DNA from: Saccharothrix sp.
GTDB taxonomy: Bacteria > Actinomycetota > Actinomycetes > Mycobacteriales > Pseudonocardiaceae
NCBI RefSeq assembly: GCF_031180885.1
Contig: NZ_JAPSLK010000055.1
Span: 1 to 55,508, forward strand
Direction: 5' to 3'
Length of the DNA stretch: 55,508 nucleotides
This document shows positions 9,100 to 18,676 of this stretch, piece by piece; the first letter of the stretch is position 1, and each line of letters starts with the position of its first letter. The translations under genes and the position numbers were made by a program. Below the pieces are notes generated by a model. That model had not been told where the DNA came from and searched no databases. It saw nothing but the letters and a program-made list of their open reading frames with translations.

Positions 9100-9368
9100 C
9101 ACCGAGGGCAAGTCCAAAGCCGAGATCATCCGCTGCCTCAAACGCTTACTGGCCAGGGAAGTCTGTGAGCAGTCAACTGATCGAGTCTCCATCGAACCCG
9201 GGGCGGTTCAAACCCGCAGCGGCTTAACGCGGGTCAGAGCTATAGCGCCGACTTTGGCACCCCACACCATCCGGCAGATCCCCTACCGGCGCAAACGCGC
9301 TGCCGGTAAAGACAGGAAGCCTACGCTGCCTCAAACGCACGCTCGCCGATGTCGTCCACCGCACATGA
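9100..9368 (+). pseudogene. IS110-like transposase C-terminal scraps
   Basis: Two short pieces resemble the C-terminal region of IS110-family transposases: GKSKAEIIRCLKRLLAREV (~9107-9163, inside the IS3 right end) and SLRCLKRTLADVVHRT (9318-9365), each with the R-C-L-K-R signature. They are in different frames and are not joined. The rest of 9211-9518 holds no recognisable gene. Confidence 0.5.
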
Positions 9369-9518
9369 CACGAAACTCACAAGCGGGGACATGAAGCCAC
9401 AAGCCGGGCCCAAGCCCGAAGGTTTCCGACGTCGTCGACGCAGATCACCTTTGCGCCCTCCTGCTGGACCGGCACGAGGACGCGAAGGTGAGTCCGCGGC
9501 CACCATCGGCACGGTCGC

Positions 9519-12500
9519 CTACAGTTGCTTCACGTAGGTGTCCTGGTAGGCCGCCCGGCCGCCGAAGACGTTGAGGCCGATGTGTCCGACTGTGTAGGTC
9601 GTATCCGTCACGTCGATGATCCGGGTTCCGTTCAGGAACACTTGGATGCGGTCGCCCTCGGCGAGAATGCCGACCGGGTATGTCGTGCCGCGGCGGACCA
9701 GGGCCGGGACGCGAGCGAGGACGGCGCCGTCGTCGAAGTGCCCGTCGGCCTTGGCGACCAGGCGGATCACCCGCAGGTCGGGGTCGATGTTGAGGCAGTA
9801 GGCGTCGGTGCCGTCGGCGGAAGCGCGCCAGAGGAGGGAGAGGGCGCCGCCGGTGTCCGGGCCGGGGCCGCCGAGCCGTACGAGGGTGGTGAAGTCCAGA
9901 TCCGTCGCCGTGCGCGCCGACATCGCGTTGGAGTCCTTGTCGAAGGTTCCTGCGCGGCCCGCGCTGTCGGTGGACCAGTGACCGGCGGGGGCGGTCGTCA
10001 AGGTGCCGAGGTCGGAGCGGAAGGTGCCGCCGCTCGGAGCGGCCACCGGCGGCTTCACCCAGTCCACCAGGCGGTAGGTGCTGCCCAGTGTGTGCACCGT
10101 GAGCGACTCGATCCGCGCGGTGCCGCCCTTGGCGTAGAAGGCCATGCCGTCGGCGTCCGGAGCGGGGAAGATCAGGCTGGTCACCGCGGCCCGGCCGGCT
10201 GCGCCGAATGCCTCGACCGACGACGAGTCGACGTACACGCGCAGGGTGACCCGACCGTCGGTCGCCTGCATCGGCGCGGTCGTGCGGCCGGCGAAGTGCT
10301 GGGTGAAGTCGCTGCGGCCCGACGCCGACCGGTCCACGAACAACTGGTTCGTCTCGGCGTCGTAGCCGACGGTCGTCTGCCGGTCGTCGCGGGCCCGCAG
10401 TCGGAAGCCGATCTCGGTGGCTGTGCCGAGGGTGACCTCGGCCTCGATCTCGTAGGCGACACCTGTGACGCCCGTGAGCGGGTCCGCGGAGCCGGGGCCG
10501 ACGGAGAGATCGTTGCGTGTGGTGGTGGACGTGCGCAGAGCGGCCAGTTCCGGGATGGGGCGCTGCGCCAGGCGCACGCCGTCGGCGGTGTCGGTGAGGG
10601 TCAGTTCGCGGGGGATGCTCAGCTGGCCTTTCCAGGAGCCGGTCGGCGCGCTGAACGGGTAGTCCCAGTTGCTCATCCAGCCCAGCCACACACGGCGGTC
10701 GTCGGGCAGGCCATCGAAGGACATGGCGGCGTAGTAGTCGCGGCCGGAGTCGGCGCGCAGAACGGTGCCGGGCCTCTGGTCGGGGGCGAAGCTCGTGCCG
10801 TTCCAGTCGCCGGTGAAGTACTGGGCGGCCGAGCCGTCGGTGGCGCGTACGGCCCCGGTGCTGAGGGTGAGGACCCACTTCACCTTGTCCTTGTCGCCGT
10901 CGACCGGGAGGGGGAAGAAGTCGGGGCACTCCCAGACCCCCGGCGTGACCCAGTCGCCGTAGCCGAAGGAGCTGACGTGGGTCCAGGTGAGCAGGTCGGT
11001 GGAGGTGAAGAAGCGGACGTGGTCGCCGCCGGAGACCACCATCAGCCACTGGTCGTGCGCCTCGTCACGGATCACCTTCGGATCCCGGAAGGTCCAGCCG
11101 GCGTCGGGACCGCCAGGGTTCTGCACGGCCGGAGCGGGACCGCCGTGCCACTGCCAGGAGCGGCCTTTGTCCTTGCTGTACGCGATGCGCACGCTCGCGT
11201 TTCCACCCGGCTTGTCCGGGTGGTAACTCGTGTAGTACGCGATCAGGCCCGAGCCGCCGTCGAAGAGGCCGGAGGTGTCGTCGGCGTCGACGACCGCGCA
11301 GCCGGTCCAGCAGTGGCCGTGGGTGTTCCAGGGCAGGGCGATCGGCAGGGCCTGCCAGTGCACGAGGTCGGTGCTGACCGCGTGCGCCCAGCGGCCCTGG
11401 TCCTGGTGGAAGAGGTGGTATTCGCCGTCGTGGAAGACCAGGCCGCAGGGATCGCTGGTGGAGCCGGTGAGCTGGGAGTAGTGGTACGTCGGGCGATACG
11501 GCTCGGTGAAGTGGTCGGCGGTGCAGCGGACCTCGACGTTCTGGAAGTACGACGTGCCGTGCGCGGACGCGGTGCCGACCGCCCCGCCCGTGGTGCGGGA
11601 CACGTTGGTGTTCAGCGCTCGGACGCCGTCCACGTACACCTCGACCATCCTGCCCGTCGCGCGTGCCTCGACGCGGTACGTGCCACCGGGCGCGATGGGT
11701 CGCACCGGGCCTGAGGCGGAGGCGAGGCGGGCGCCGGAGGAGCGGTCCAGCAGGACGACGACGTTCCGGCCGGCCTCCAGGCGGGCTTCGTAGCCGCCGG
11801 AGCCGTTCACGGACGCGCGCAGCACCAGGCCGGCCGAGGACGACGCGCCGGCGGGTGTGATGTCGGCCCTCGCTACCAGGTCGCCGTCGGCGAAGGGAGC
11901 CGTGCGCAGGCCGTTCTCGCCGCGGATGCCCCGCAGGTCGGGGGTCCAGGTGCCGGAGCGGGCCGTCCAGCCCTGGACGCCGGTGACGAGATCGGCGGCG
12001 GCGATGTTCTCGAAGGACACCGCACCGGACGACGCCGTGACGGCGAGTCGGCCCTCCGCGTGGGTCGAGTCCTGGGCGGTGATGACGGGGCTGTAGCCAT
12101 CGGGTGAGAGGAAGTTGGTCTGCCAGTGCACGCGCAGTTCGCCGCGCTCGGCTGCCACGCGTACGCGGTAAATCGTGTCGGCCTTGATGGTGGTCGCGTA
12201 CGTGCCGAGGGTGACGTTCCCGTCGATGCGGTAGAGCCTCACCCGGCCGTGGCCGGGATCGACTTGGACGCCGTAGCCGCGCGAGGCCGTGGCGTCGGTG
12301 CGCACCAGCAGTTCGGCGACAGCGGAGGCGTCGTGCAGGAGCAGGTCTGCCTGCAATGCGGTGTCGTACGCCCGGGTCGCCGTGACGGCGCGGGCGGTGG
12401 CTCCCCGGGACGGGTCCGCGCGCCAGCCGAGCGAGGTGGCCGTCCAGGTTCCGCCGCTCGTGGTCCAGCCGGTGAGGTTGGTGGTGACCGCGGAGAGGGA

Positions 12501-13070
12501 GGGCGGGCTGAAGGTGACGGTGCCGTTCTCGGCGAGCAGGCCAACCGATCCGGTGTCGTGGCGGTGGTCCTCGGCGTGGAGGAGCCGCTTGCCGTCGACG
12601 TACACCGTCAACTCGGGTCCGTCCACGGCCACTTCGAGGTCGTGGGTTCTCCCGGTCCGCTGGAGCGGCGCGGTGGCGAGCGTGTCGCCGCTTGCAAGGT
12701 CGTAGAGCCTGACGCGGGCACCACCCGGTTCAAGGGTGGCCGCATAGCCGGTCGAGCCGTCCAAGGCGGCCCGGAACACCAACGCGCCCACGGCGGAGGC
12801 GGAGTCGGACGTCACGCGGGCCGCAAACGTGCCCTTGGTGGCGAGTTGCTGCTCGGACAGGGCGAGGGCACGCCCGCGGCGGCCGGCGGTCGCCTTCTGG
12901 CCGCCGTCGGCGGTGCGAGTCCAGGCACCGGAGACCGGAAGGGGGTCGGGGATGGGGGTTGCTCCGGCGGCGCTCGGGGTGGTGGTTTGCGCTGCGGAGA
13001 GCCCGCCACCGAGAGGCAGCAGGACGGCGGTGCCTCCGGCGAGCAGGAGGGTACGGCGGGACACGCTCAT
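9519..13070 (-). CDS. Secreted multidomain GH32 fructan hydrolase (levanase/inulinase type)
   Basis: This 1183-residue protein starts at ATG 13070 with AGGAG 6 bases upstream and has a Tat-like signal (SRRTLLLAGG). Three concanavalin-like modules of ~160 residues (about 45-195, 205-360, 370-518) precede the GH32 propeller (~528-840) and beta-sandwich (~850-1005); a fourth module closes the C-terminus. Catalytic positions: nucleophile Asp540 in SDPCG (family consensus NDPNG), Asp663 in FRDP, acid/base Glu714 in WECPDFF. It should cut beta-fructans outside the cell and is the last gene of the minus-strand operon. Exact fructan specificity cannot be read from sequence. Confidence 0.88.
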   Translation of the reverse strand: MSVSRRTLLLAGGTAVLLPLGGGLSAAQTTTPSAAGATPIPDPLPVSGAWTRTADGGQKATAGRRGRALALSEQQLATKGTFAARVTSDSASAVGALVFRAALDGSTGYAATLEPGGARVRLYDLASGDTLATAPLQRTGRTHDLEVAVDGPELTVYVDGKRLLHAEDHRHDTGSVGLLAENGTVTFSPPSLSAVTTNLTGWTTSGGTWTATSLGWRADPSRGATARAVTATRAYDTALQADLLLHDASAVAELLVRTDATASRGYGVQVDPGHGRVRLYRIDGNVTLGTYATTIKADTIYRVRVAAERGELRVHWQTNFLSPDGYSPVITAQDSTHAEGRLAVTASSGAVSFENIAAADLVTGVQGWTARSGTWTPDLRGIRGENGLRTAPFADGDLVARADITPAGASSSAGLVLRASVNGSGGYEARLEAGRNVVVLLDRSSGARLASASGPVRPIAPGGTYRVEARATGRMVEVYVDGVRALNTNVSRTTGGAVGTASAHGTSYFQNVEVRCTADHFTEPYRPTYHYSQLTGSTSDPCGLVFHDGEYHLFHQDQGRWAHAVSTDLVHWQALPIALPWNTHGHCWTGCAVVDADDTSGLFDGGSGLIAYYTSYHPDKPGGNASVRIAYSKDKGRSWQWHGGPAPAVQNPGGPDAGWTFRDPKVIRDEAHDQWLMVVSGGDHVRFFTSTDLLTWTHVSSFGYGDWVTPGVWECPDFFPLPVDGDKDKVKWVLTLSTGAVRATDGSAAQYFTGDWNGTSFAPDQRPGTVLRADSGRDYYAAMSFDGLPDDRRVWLGWMSNWDYPFSAPTGSWKGQLSIPRELTLTDTADGVRLAQRPIPELAALRTSTTTRNDLSVGPGSADPLTGVTGVAYEIEAEVTLGTATEIGFRLRARDDRQTTVGYDAETNQLFVDRSASGRSDFTQHFAGRTTAPMQATDGRVTLRVYVDSSSVEAFGAAGRAAVTSLIFPAPDADGMAFYAKGGTARIESLTVHTLGSTYRLVDWVKPPVAAPSGGTFRSDLGTLTTAPAGHWSTDSAGRAGTFDKDSNAMSARTATDLDFTTLVRLGGPGPDTGGALSLLWRASADGTDAYCLNIDPDLRVIRLVAKADGHFDDGAVLARVPALVRRGTTYPVGILAEGDRIQVFLNGTRIIDVTDTTYTVGHIGLNVFGGRAAYQDTYVKQL

Positions 13071-13145
13071 GGCGGCTCCTGTGGGGAAGGGTGGTCCGCG
13101 GCCCGGGGCGTCGCCTGCCCCGCGGGCGTGGTCGGGGTAAGACCG

Positions 13146-14663
13146 TCACGGCCACAGCGGCCGGGGTCCGTCGGTGAAGGCCGACGCCATCTGCCAGGCG
13201 TCGAACCGCTCCAGGGTCGCGTCGCCGTCGGCCCCGATGCCGACGCCGACGGCCGCCTCGGGGCGGGTGGGATAGATGCGGGCGGTGAGAGGGCGCCCGT
13301 TGGCGAAAACCTCCAGTGCGGAGTGGTCGACAAGGACGCGCAGATCGACGCGACCGTCGGCGTCCAACGGCAGTTCGCCGTACCGGGGTTCGGTGTCGAC
13401 CGTCGGGTCGAGGCTGCTGGTGTCGCGGTGCAGGCGCAGCGTGCCGGCTCCGTCGTGCGCCCTGCCCACCTCCACCACCGTGCGCTCCGCGCCGTCCGGT
13501 GTCTCGCGGACCACGAGCCGGGCGGTGGCTCCGGGTGCGAGGCGCAGAGTCGTCTCGATGTCCAACTGGTCCCCGCGCACGGAGTGCAGCGGGGTGTACG
13601 GGTCGGTCAGCGGGCCAGCCGCCACCTGCACGCGGTTTCGCCGCAGCACGGCCAGTTCCGGCGCCGGGGCCTGCTCCAGGCAGCCGTCACCACCAAGCGT
13701 GACGACCCTCGGCAGGGACATCACACCGCACCAGCCGGCCTCCGTGTTGGCCTCGTCCGTCCGGCCTTCCTGGAGCCAGCCGAACATGATGCGGCGGCCG
13801 TGTTCGTCGCATGTGGACTGGGGGGCGTAGAAGTAGCGGCCGCCGTAGTCGAGGCGGTGGAGAGCGGTCGGCGTGAAGGCGTCACCCTTGTAGCGGCCGG
13901 TCCAGTACAGCGGGTGGTGGGTGGTGCCCTCGTCCCAGGCCGAGAAGACCAGCACGTCGGTCCCGTCGAGACCGAACAGGTCGACGCACTCCCACATCGT
14001 GCCGGTCCAGTCGAGTTCGCCCCGGTTCCGCGAGGCGTCACCGGTCAGCAGGGGGCCGACGTACCGCCAGCTGTTCAGGTCGTCCGACTCGTACAGGAAG
14101 GCCGTGCCGCCGACGCCCCGGACGCCCGAGCCGACGAGGTGGCGCCACACCGTGCCATCGCCGGAGCCCTCGCGCCACACGCAGTGGTCGCGGAAGGCGG
14201 TGATGTCGACGCCCTCGGGCGGGGCGGCGATGACCGGATTGGCGCGATCCTTGGTCCAGTGCCTCAGATCCGCCGATCCCCTGGCCACGCAGGGAAGTTC
14301 GCGGCCTCCGTGCCGGCCCGAGTAGACGATCGTGGGCACTCCCCCGTCGTCGACGAGGACACCGGACCAGCAGCCGTCGCGGTCGGGGCCGTCCGCGCCG
14401 GGGACGAGCGCGATCGGCTCGTCGGTCCAGTGGACGAGGTCGGTGCTGGTGGCGTGACCCCAGTGGATGCGGTGGTGGACGGGGGCGAGCGGGTTGTACT
14501 GGTAGAACAGGTGGTAGACGCCGTTCCGGTGCGTAAGCCCGTTGGGGTCGTTGAGCCAGCCACCCGGCGACGTGAAGTGGAAGCGCGGACGGTGCGGATC
14601 CCGGTGGGCGCGCTCGGCCAGCCCCTCGGCCGCGGCAGCGGGGAGGGTGAGGTCGTGGGTCAT
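13146..14663 (-). CDS. Intracellular GH32 beta-fructosidase (sucrose/fructo-oligosaccharide hydrolase)
   Basis: The 505-residue protein starts at ATG 14663, which overlaps the stop of the upstream ATPase gene (ATGA). There is no signal peptide. WLNDPNG carries the nucleophile Asp39, FRDH replaces the usual FRDP with the Asp kept, and WECVDLF carries the acid/base Glu225. The size and plain two-domain layout fit cytosolic sucrose-6-phosphate hydrolase or fructosidase enzymes. Placed after a complete ABC importer, it most likely hydrolyses imported sucrose or fructo-oligosaccharides. Confidence 0.9.
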   Translation of the reverse strand: MTHDLTLPAAAAEGLAERAHRDPHRPRFHFTSPGGWLNDPNGLTHRNGVYHLFYQYNPLAPVHHRIHWGHATSTDLVHWTDEPIALVPGADGPDRDGCWSGVLVDDGGVPTIVYSGRHGGRELPCVARGSADLRHWTKDRANPVIAAPPEGVDITAFRDHCVWREGSGDGTVWRHLVGSGVRGVGGTAFLYESDDLNSWRYVGPLLTGDASRNRGELDWTGTMWECVDLFGLDGTDVLVFSAWDEGTTHHPLYWTGRYKGDAFTPTALHRLDYGGRYFYAPQSTCDEHGRRIMFGWLQEGRTDEANTEAGWCGVMSLPRVVTLGGDGCLEQAPAPELAVLRRNRVQVAAGPLTDPYTPLHSVRGDQLDIETTLRLAPGATARLVVRETPDGAERTVVEVGRAHDGAGTLRLHRDTSSLDPTVDTEPRYGELPLDADGRVDLRVLVDHSALEVFANGRPLTARIYPTRPEAAVGVGIGADGDATLERFDAWQMASAFTDGPRPLWP

Positions 14664-15678
14664 GCGGCGGTGGTCTCCGCTTTCTCGGTGTCGTCGGTGG
14701 CCTTGAGCACGCGGCGGGCGATGTCGGAGGCGGGTGCGCGCAGGTGGCAGCGCACCCAGTGCGGTTGCCCGTCGTCCTCGCCCACGATGTGCCGGACTGG
14801 CTCCGTGCGGCTGCACGTACCGTCGTCGCCGTACGGGCAGGACGTGGGGTTGAGGATCGCCTCGCGCAGCCGTGCGCGCTCGACCGGGTCGTAGCTCCCG
14901 GCCCGTTCGGGGTCGGGCACGGCGGACAGCAGCAGGCGGGTGTAGGGGTGGGCGGGGGCGTCCATGACGGCCAGGGCGTCGCCGCCCTCGACGAGTTCGC
15001 CGGCGAACATGACCATCGTGGTGTCCGCGAGGTAGCGCGCGGAGCCCAGGTCGTGGGTGATGTAGAGCATGGCGATGTCCCGCTCCTCGCGCAGGCGCCG
15101 CATCAGGTTGAGCACGCCCACGCGCACCGAGACGTCCAGCATCGACGTCGGTTCGTCGGCGAGGATCAGCCGTGGCCGCACGGCGAGGGCGCGGGCGATC
15201 GCGACGCGCTGGCGTTGCCCGCCGGACAGTTCGTGAGGGTAGGACTGGAGCATGTCCTCGGTCAGACCGACGGTCGTCATCAGCTCGCGCAGCGCCTCCC
15301 CAGTGGCGGGGTGGCCGTGCACGACGAGGGCCCGGGCGAGGAAGTGTTCGATGCGGTGCACGGGGTTGAGCGAGCCGAAGGGGTCCTGGAACACCATCTG
15401 GACCTTGCGGCGGTACACCTGTGACGCGCGGCGTCGCTCGGTGCGCAGGACGTCTTCGCCGTCGAGCAGCACCTGTCCGGCGGACGGTTGTTCGAGGCGG
15501 GCGAGGCAGCGGGCGATGGTGGACTTGCCGCTGCCGGACTCGCCGACCAGGGCGGTGATCCGGCCGGCTGGCAGGTCGAAGGACACGTCGTCGACGGCAC
15601 GGACACGGCGCCGTGAGAAGACGGTGCCGACCTGGAAGTCCTTGGTCAGACCGCGGACGGAGAGCAGGGGATGGGTCA

Positions 15679-15679
<1 letters not shown>
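14660..15679 (-). CDS. ABC transporter ATPase, oligopeptide/OppF type
   Basis: Starting at ATG 15679 (MTHPLLSVRGLTKDF), the 339-residue protein has Walker A GESGSGKST, signature LSGGQRQR, Walker B LILADEP and the C-terminal Cys-containing oligopeptide-ABC tail (NPTSCPYGDDGTC). The start shares one base with the preceding gene's stop (TGATG). It is the second ATPase of a five-gene importer. The Opp/Dpp class is usually linked to peptides, but here all flanking genes concern fructans. Confidence 0.9.
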
Positions 15680-16644
<965 letters not shown>

Positions 16645-16647
16645 GAC

Positions 16648-17592
16648 TCAGCCCTTCCTCTCGGCGGAGCGCCGCTTGGCGGACCGGACCCGCAGCCTGG
16701 GGTTGGTGATCTCGTCGACCGCGTAGTTGACCAGCGCCAACGCGAAGGCGACGAGCGCGATGGACAGCCCGGAGGGGACGAAGACCCACCACGTGCCGGT
16801 CATCAACGCGCCATCGGTGCTCGCCCAGTACAGGTTGGTGCCCCAGCTGACGACACTGCTGTCGCCGAGGCCGAGGAACTCCAGCGCCGCCTGGGACGTG
16901 ATGCCGAAGACCACGCAGCCCAGCAGCGTGGTCATCACCACGGACGCCATGTTGGGCAGGATCTCCCGGAACATGATCCGCAGGGGGCGCTCCCCGGTGA
17001 CGACCGCGGCGGCCACGAAGTCCTTGCCGCGGATCGACTTGGCCTGCGCGCGCAGCACCCGGGCCGAACCCGCCCAGCCGGTGATCACCAGCACCAGGAC
17101 GACCGTGGAGGTTCCCGGGGGCAGGAACGCGGCCAGGATGATCAGCAGCGGCAGACCGGGCAACAACAAGAAGACGTTGGTGACCAGGGTCAGCGCGTCG
17201 TCCACCAGCCGCCCGAAGTACGCGGACGCGAGGCCCACCAGCATGGCGATACCGGTCGCCACGAGCCCAACGGTGAACCCGACCAACATCGAGGACCGCG
17301 CGCCCCACAGGGTGAGCGCGAGGACGTCCTGCCCCTTGGTGGTCGTGCCGAACCAGTGCTCCCCCGAAGGTGCCTGGCTGCCTGCGGAGTTGATCAGGGA
17401 CGGGTCACCAGGGGCGAGGACGGGCGCGAACAACGCCAGCAGCGCGAACACGGCGAGCAGGCACAGCCCGGACAGCGCCTTGCTGTTGCCGAGGAGTTGG
17501 CGCGCCAACCCGTGTCGCCTCCCCCCTCCCGGTGCTGGAGGCGTCGGCGTGGCCGCGGCCGGGGTGGTGCCCGCGCTGTCTACGGCGGTCAT
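16648..17592 (-). CDS. ABC transporter permease, DppC type
   Basis: The 314-residue membrane protein starts at ATG 17592. It has an N-terminal cytosolic Pro-rich segment, a first membrane helix (GLCLLAVFALLALFAPVLAPGDP), the DppC-type loop HWFGTTTKGQDVL, and five further helices with the EAA-like ATPase-contact loop near RGKDFVAAAVVTGERPLRIMFREILPN. It follows the DppB-type permease by 16 bases. Confidence 0.9.
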   Translation of the reverse strand: MTAVDSAGTTPAAATPTPPAPGGGRRHGLARQLLGNSKALSGLCLLAVFALLALFAPVLAPGDPSLINSAGSQAPSGEHWFGTTTKGQDVLALTLWGARSSMLVGFTVGLVATGIAMLVGLASAYFGRLVDDALTLVTNVFLLLPGLPLLIILAAFLPPGTSTVVLVLVITGWAGSARVLRAQAKSIRGKDFVAAAVVTGERPLRIMFREILPNMASVVMTTLLGCVVFGITSQAALEFLGLGDSSVVSWGTNLYWASTDGALMTGTWWVFVPSGLSIALVAFALALVNYAVDEITNPRLRVRSAKRRSAERKG

Positions 17593-17608
17593 GTCTTGAA
17601 GGCTCCCT

Positions 17609-18586
17609 TCAGCGGACGCGCACGCGCGGGTCGAGGCGGACGTAGAGGATGTCGACCAGGAAGTTCGCCAGCAGCACGGTCGCCGTGATGGTGAGGAAGA
17701 TTCCCTGCATCAACGGGTAGTCGAGGCCCTGCACGGCCGCGAGGAGCTGGAAGCCGATACCGGGGTAGGCGAACACGACCTCGGTGAGCAGTGCGCCGCC
17801 GACAACGAAGCCGAGGCCGATGCCGAAGTTGGTGACCGAGGGGAGCAACGCGTTGCGAGCGGCGTAGCGGAACATGATCCGCGAAGGGCTCAGCCCTTTC
17901 GCCTGCGCCATGGTGATGTAGTCCTCCGCCGCCGTGGCGATCATGGTGTTGCGCATGCCGAGCATCCAGCTGCCGACGGTGACGGCCACGACGGTCAGCG
18001 CCGGGAGCACCAGGTGGGTGGCGGCGCTCGCCAGGAACTCGGCGTTGAAGCCGGGCGTCAGACCGGCGTCGTACGCGTGCCGCAGCGGGAACCAGCCCAA
18101 GGTCACCCCGAACAGGTACAGCGCGCCCATCGCCAGCCAGAAGTACGGGAACGAGCCGACGAAGACCAGCAGCGGAGGGAAAACGGAGTCGAAGACGCCG
18201 CCGCGCCGCCAGGCGGCCACGATGCCGAGCAGGTTGCCGACGACGGCCGCGACGACGAGGGCGGTGGCGCCGAGCAGCAGCGTCCAGCCGAGCTGCGAAC
18301 CGATCACCTCGGACACCGGGGTCGGGAAGCGGGTGATGGAGATGCCGAGGTCGCCGGTGAAGACGCTTTTGACGTAGGTGACGTACTGCTCCCACAGGGG
18401 GCGGTCGTCGAGGCCGAAGAGCTTCTCCAGCTGGGCCAGCTGCTCGGGCTGCATCCCGCCCTGGGTCCGCGCGAACATCCGGGAGACCGGGTCGCCCGGC
18501 ATGAATCGCGGAAGCAGGAAGTTGAGCGTGATGGAGACCCAGAAGGCGAGCAGGTAGAACCCGAGGTTGCGCAGGATGAGACGCAC
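17609..18586 (-). CDS. ABC transporter permease, DppB type
   Basis: The 325-residue membrane protein starts at GTG 18586. The N-terminal helix is followed by FLLPRFMPGDPVSRMF, a DppB hallmark, and the ATPase-contact loop AEDYITMAQAKGLSPSRIMFRYAARNALLPSVT is present. It is the first of two permeases downstream of the binding-protein gene. A GC-rich stem-loop lies between the two genes. Confidence 0.9.
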   Translation of the reverse strand: MRLILRNLGFYLLAFWVSITLNFLLPRFMPGDPVSRMFARTQGGMQPEQLAQLEKLFGLDDRPLWEQYVTYVKSVFTGDLGISITRFPTPVSEVIGSQLGWTLLLGATALVVAAVVGNLLGIVAAWRRGGVFDSVFPPLLVFVGSFPYFWLAMGALYLFGVTLGWFPLRHAYDAGLTPGFNAEFLASAATHLVLPALTVVAVTVGSWMLGMRNTMIATAAEDYITMAQAKGLSPSRIMFRYAARNALLPSVTNFGIGLGFVVGGALLTEVVFAYPGIGFQLLAAVQGLDYPLMQGIFLTITATVLLANFLVDILYVRLDPRVRVR

Positions 18587-18632
18587 TGCTCGTGCTCCCT
18601 GTCGGTGGGGGTGAACGGGGATACGGTGCGGG

Positions 18633-18662
18633 GGCGGCCGTCCGGGGAGGTGGGCGGCCGCC
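18633..18662 (-). promoter_or_regulatory. Intercistronic stem-loop between binding-protein and permease genes
   Basis: GGCGGCCG (18633-18640) pairs with CGGCCGCC (18655-18662) around a 14-base loop, in the 90-base gap between the binding-protein stop and the first permease. Such hairpins commonly protect or partially terminate the upstream message, giving excess binding protein. The effect here is inferred. Confidence 0.45.
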
Positions 18663-18676
18663 GGTCCGCGCGGGCG

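Larger units (their letters stand above)
8197..9210 (+). mobile_element. Decayed IS3-family insertion sequence with terminal inverted repeats
   Basis: The left end TGAACCGCCCCGGTTTTGAT (8197 onward) is matched by an inverted right end finishing at 9210, whose complement reads TGAACCGCCCCGGGTTCGAT. Between them are IS3 orfA (8248-~8570) and orfB (8565-~9097). The 1014-bp element is shorter than an intact member, orfA has an in-frame TAG, orfB has at least two frame changes, and an IS110-like scrap lies just inside the right end. No convincing target duplication is visible (flanks AAG and AAC). Confidence 0.8.

Noticed and set aside
8190..9215. Target-site duplication around the IS3 element
   Set aside because: Flanking triplets AAG and AAC do not match, and the right flank has been rearranged.
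12126..14894. A 922-codon plus-strand open frame
   Set aside because: Gly/Arg/Val-rich low-complexity translation antisense to two convincing GH32 genes; a typical high-GC shadow.
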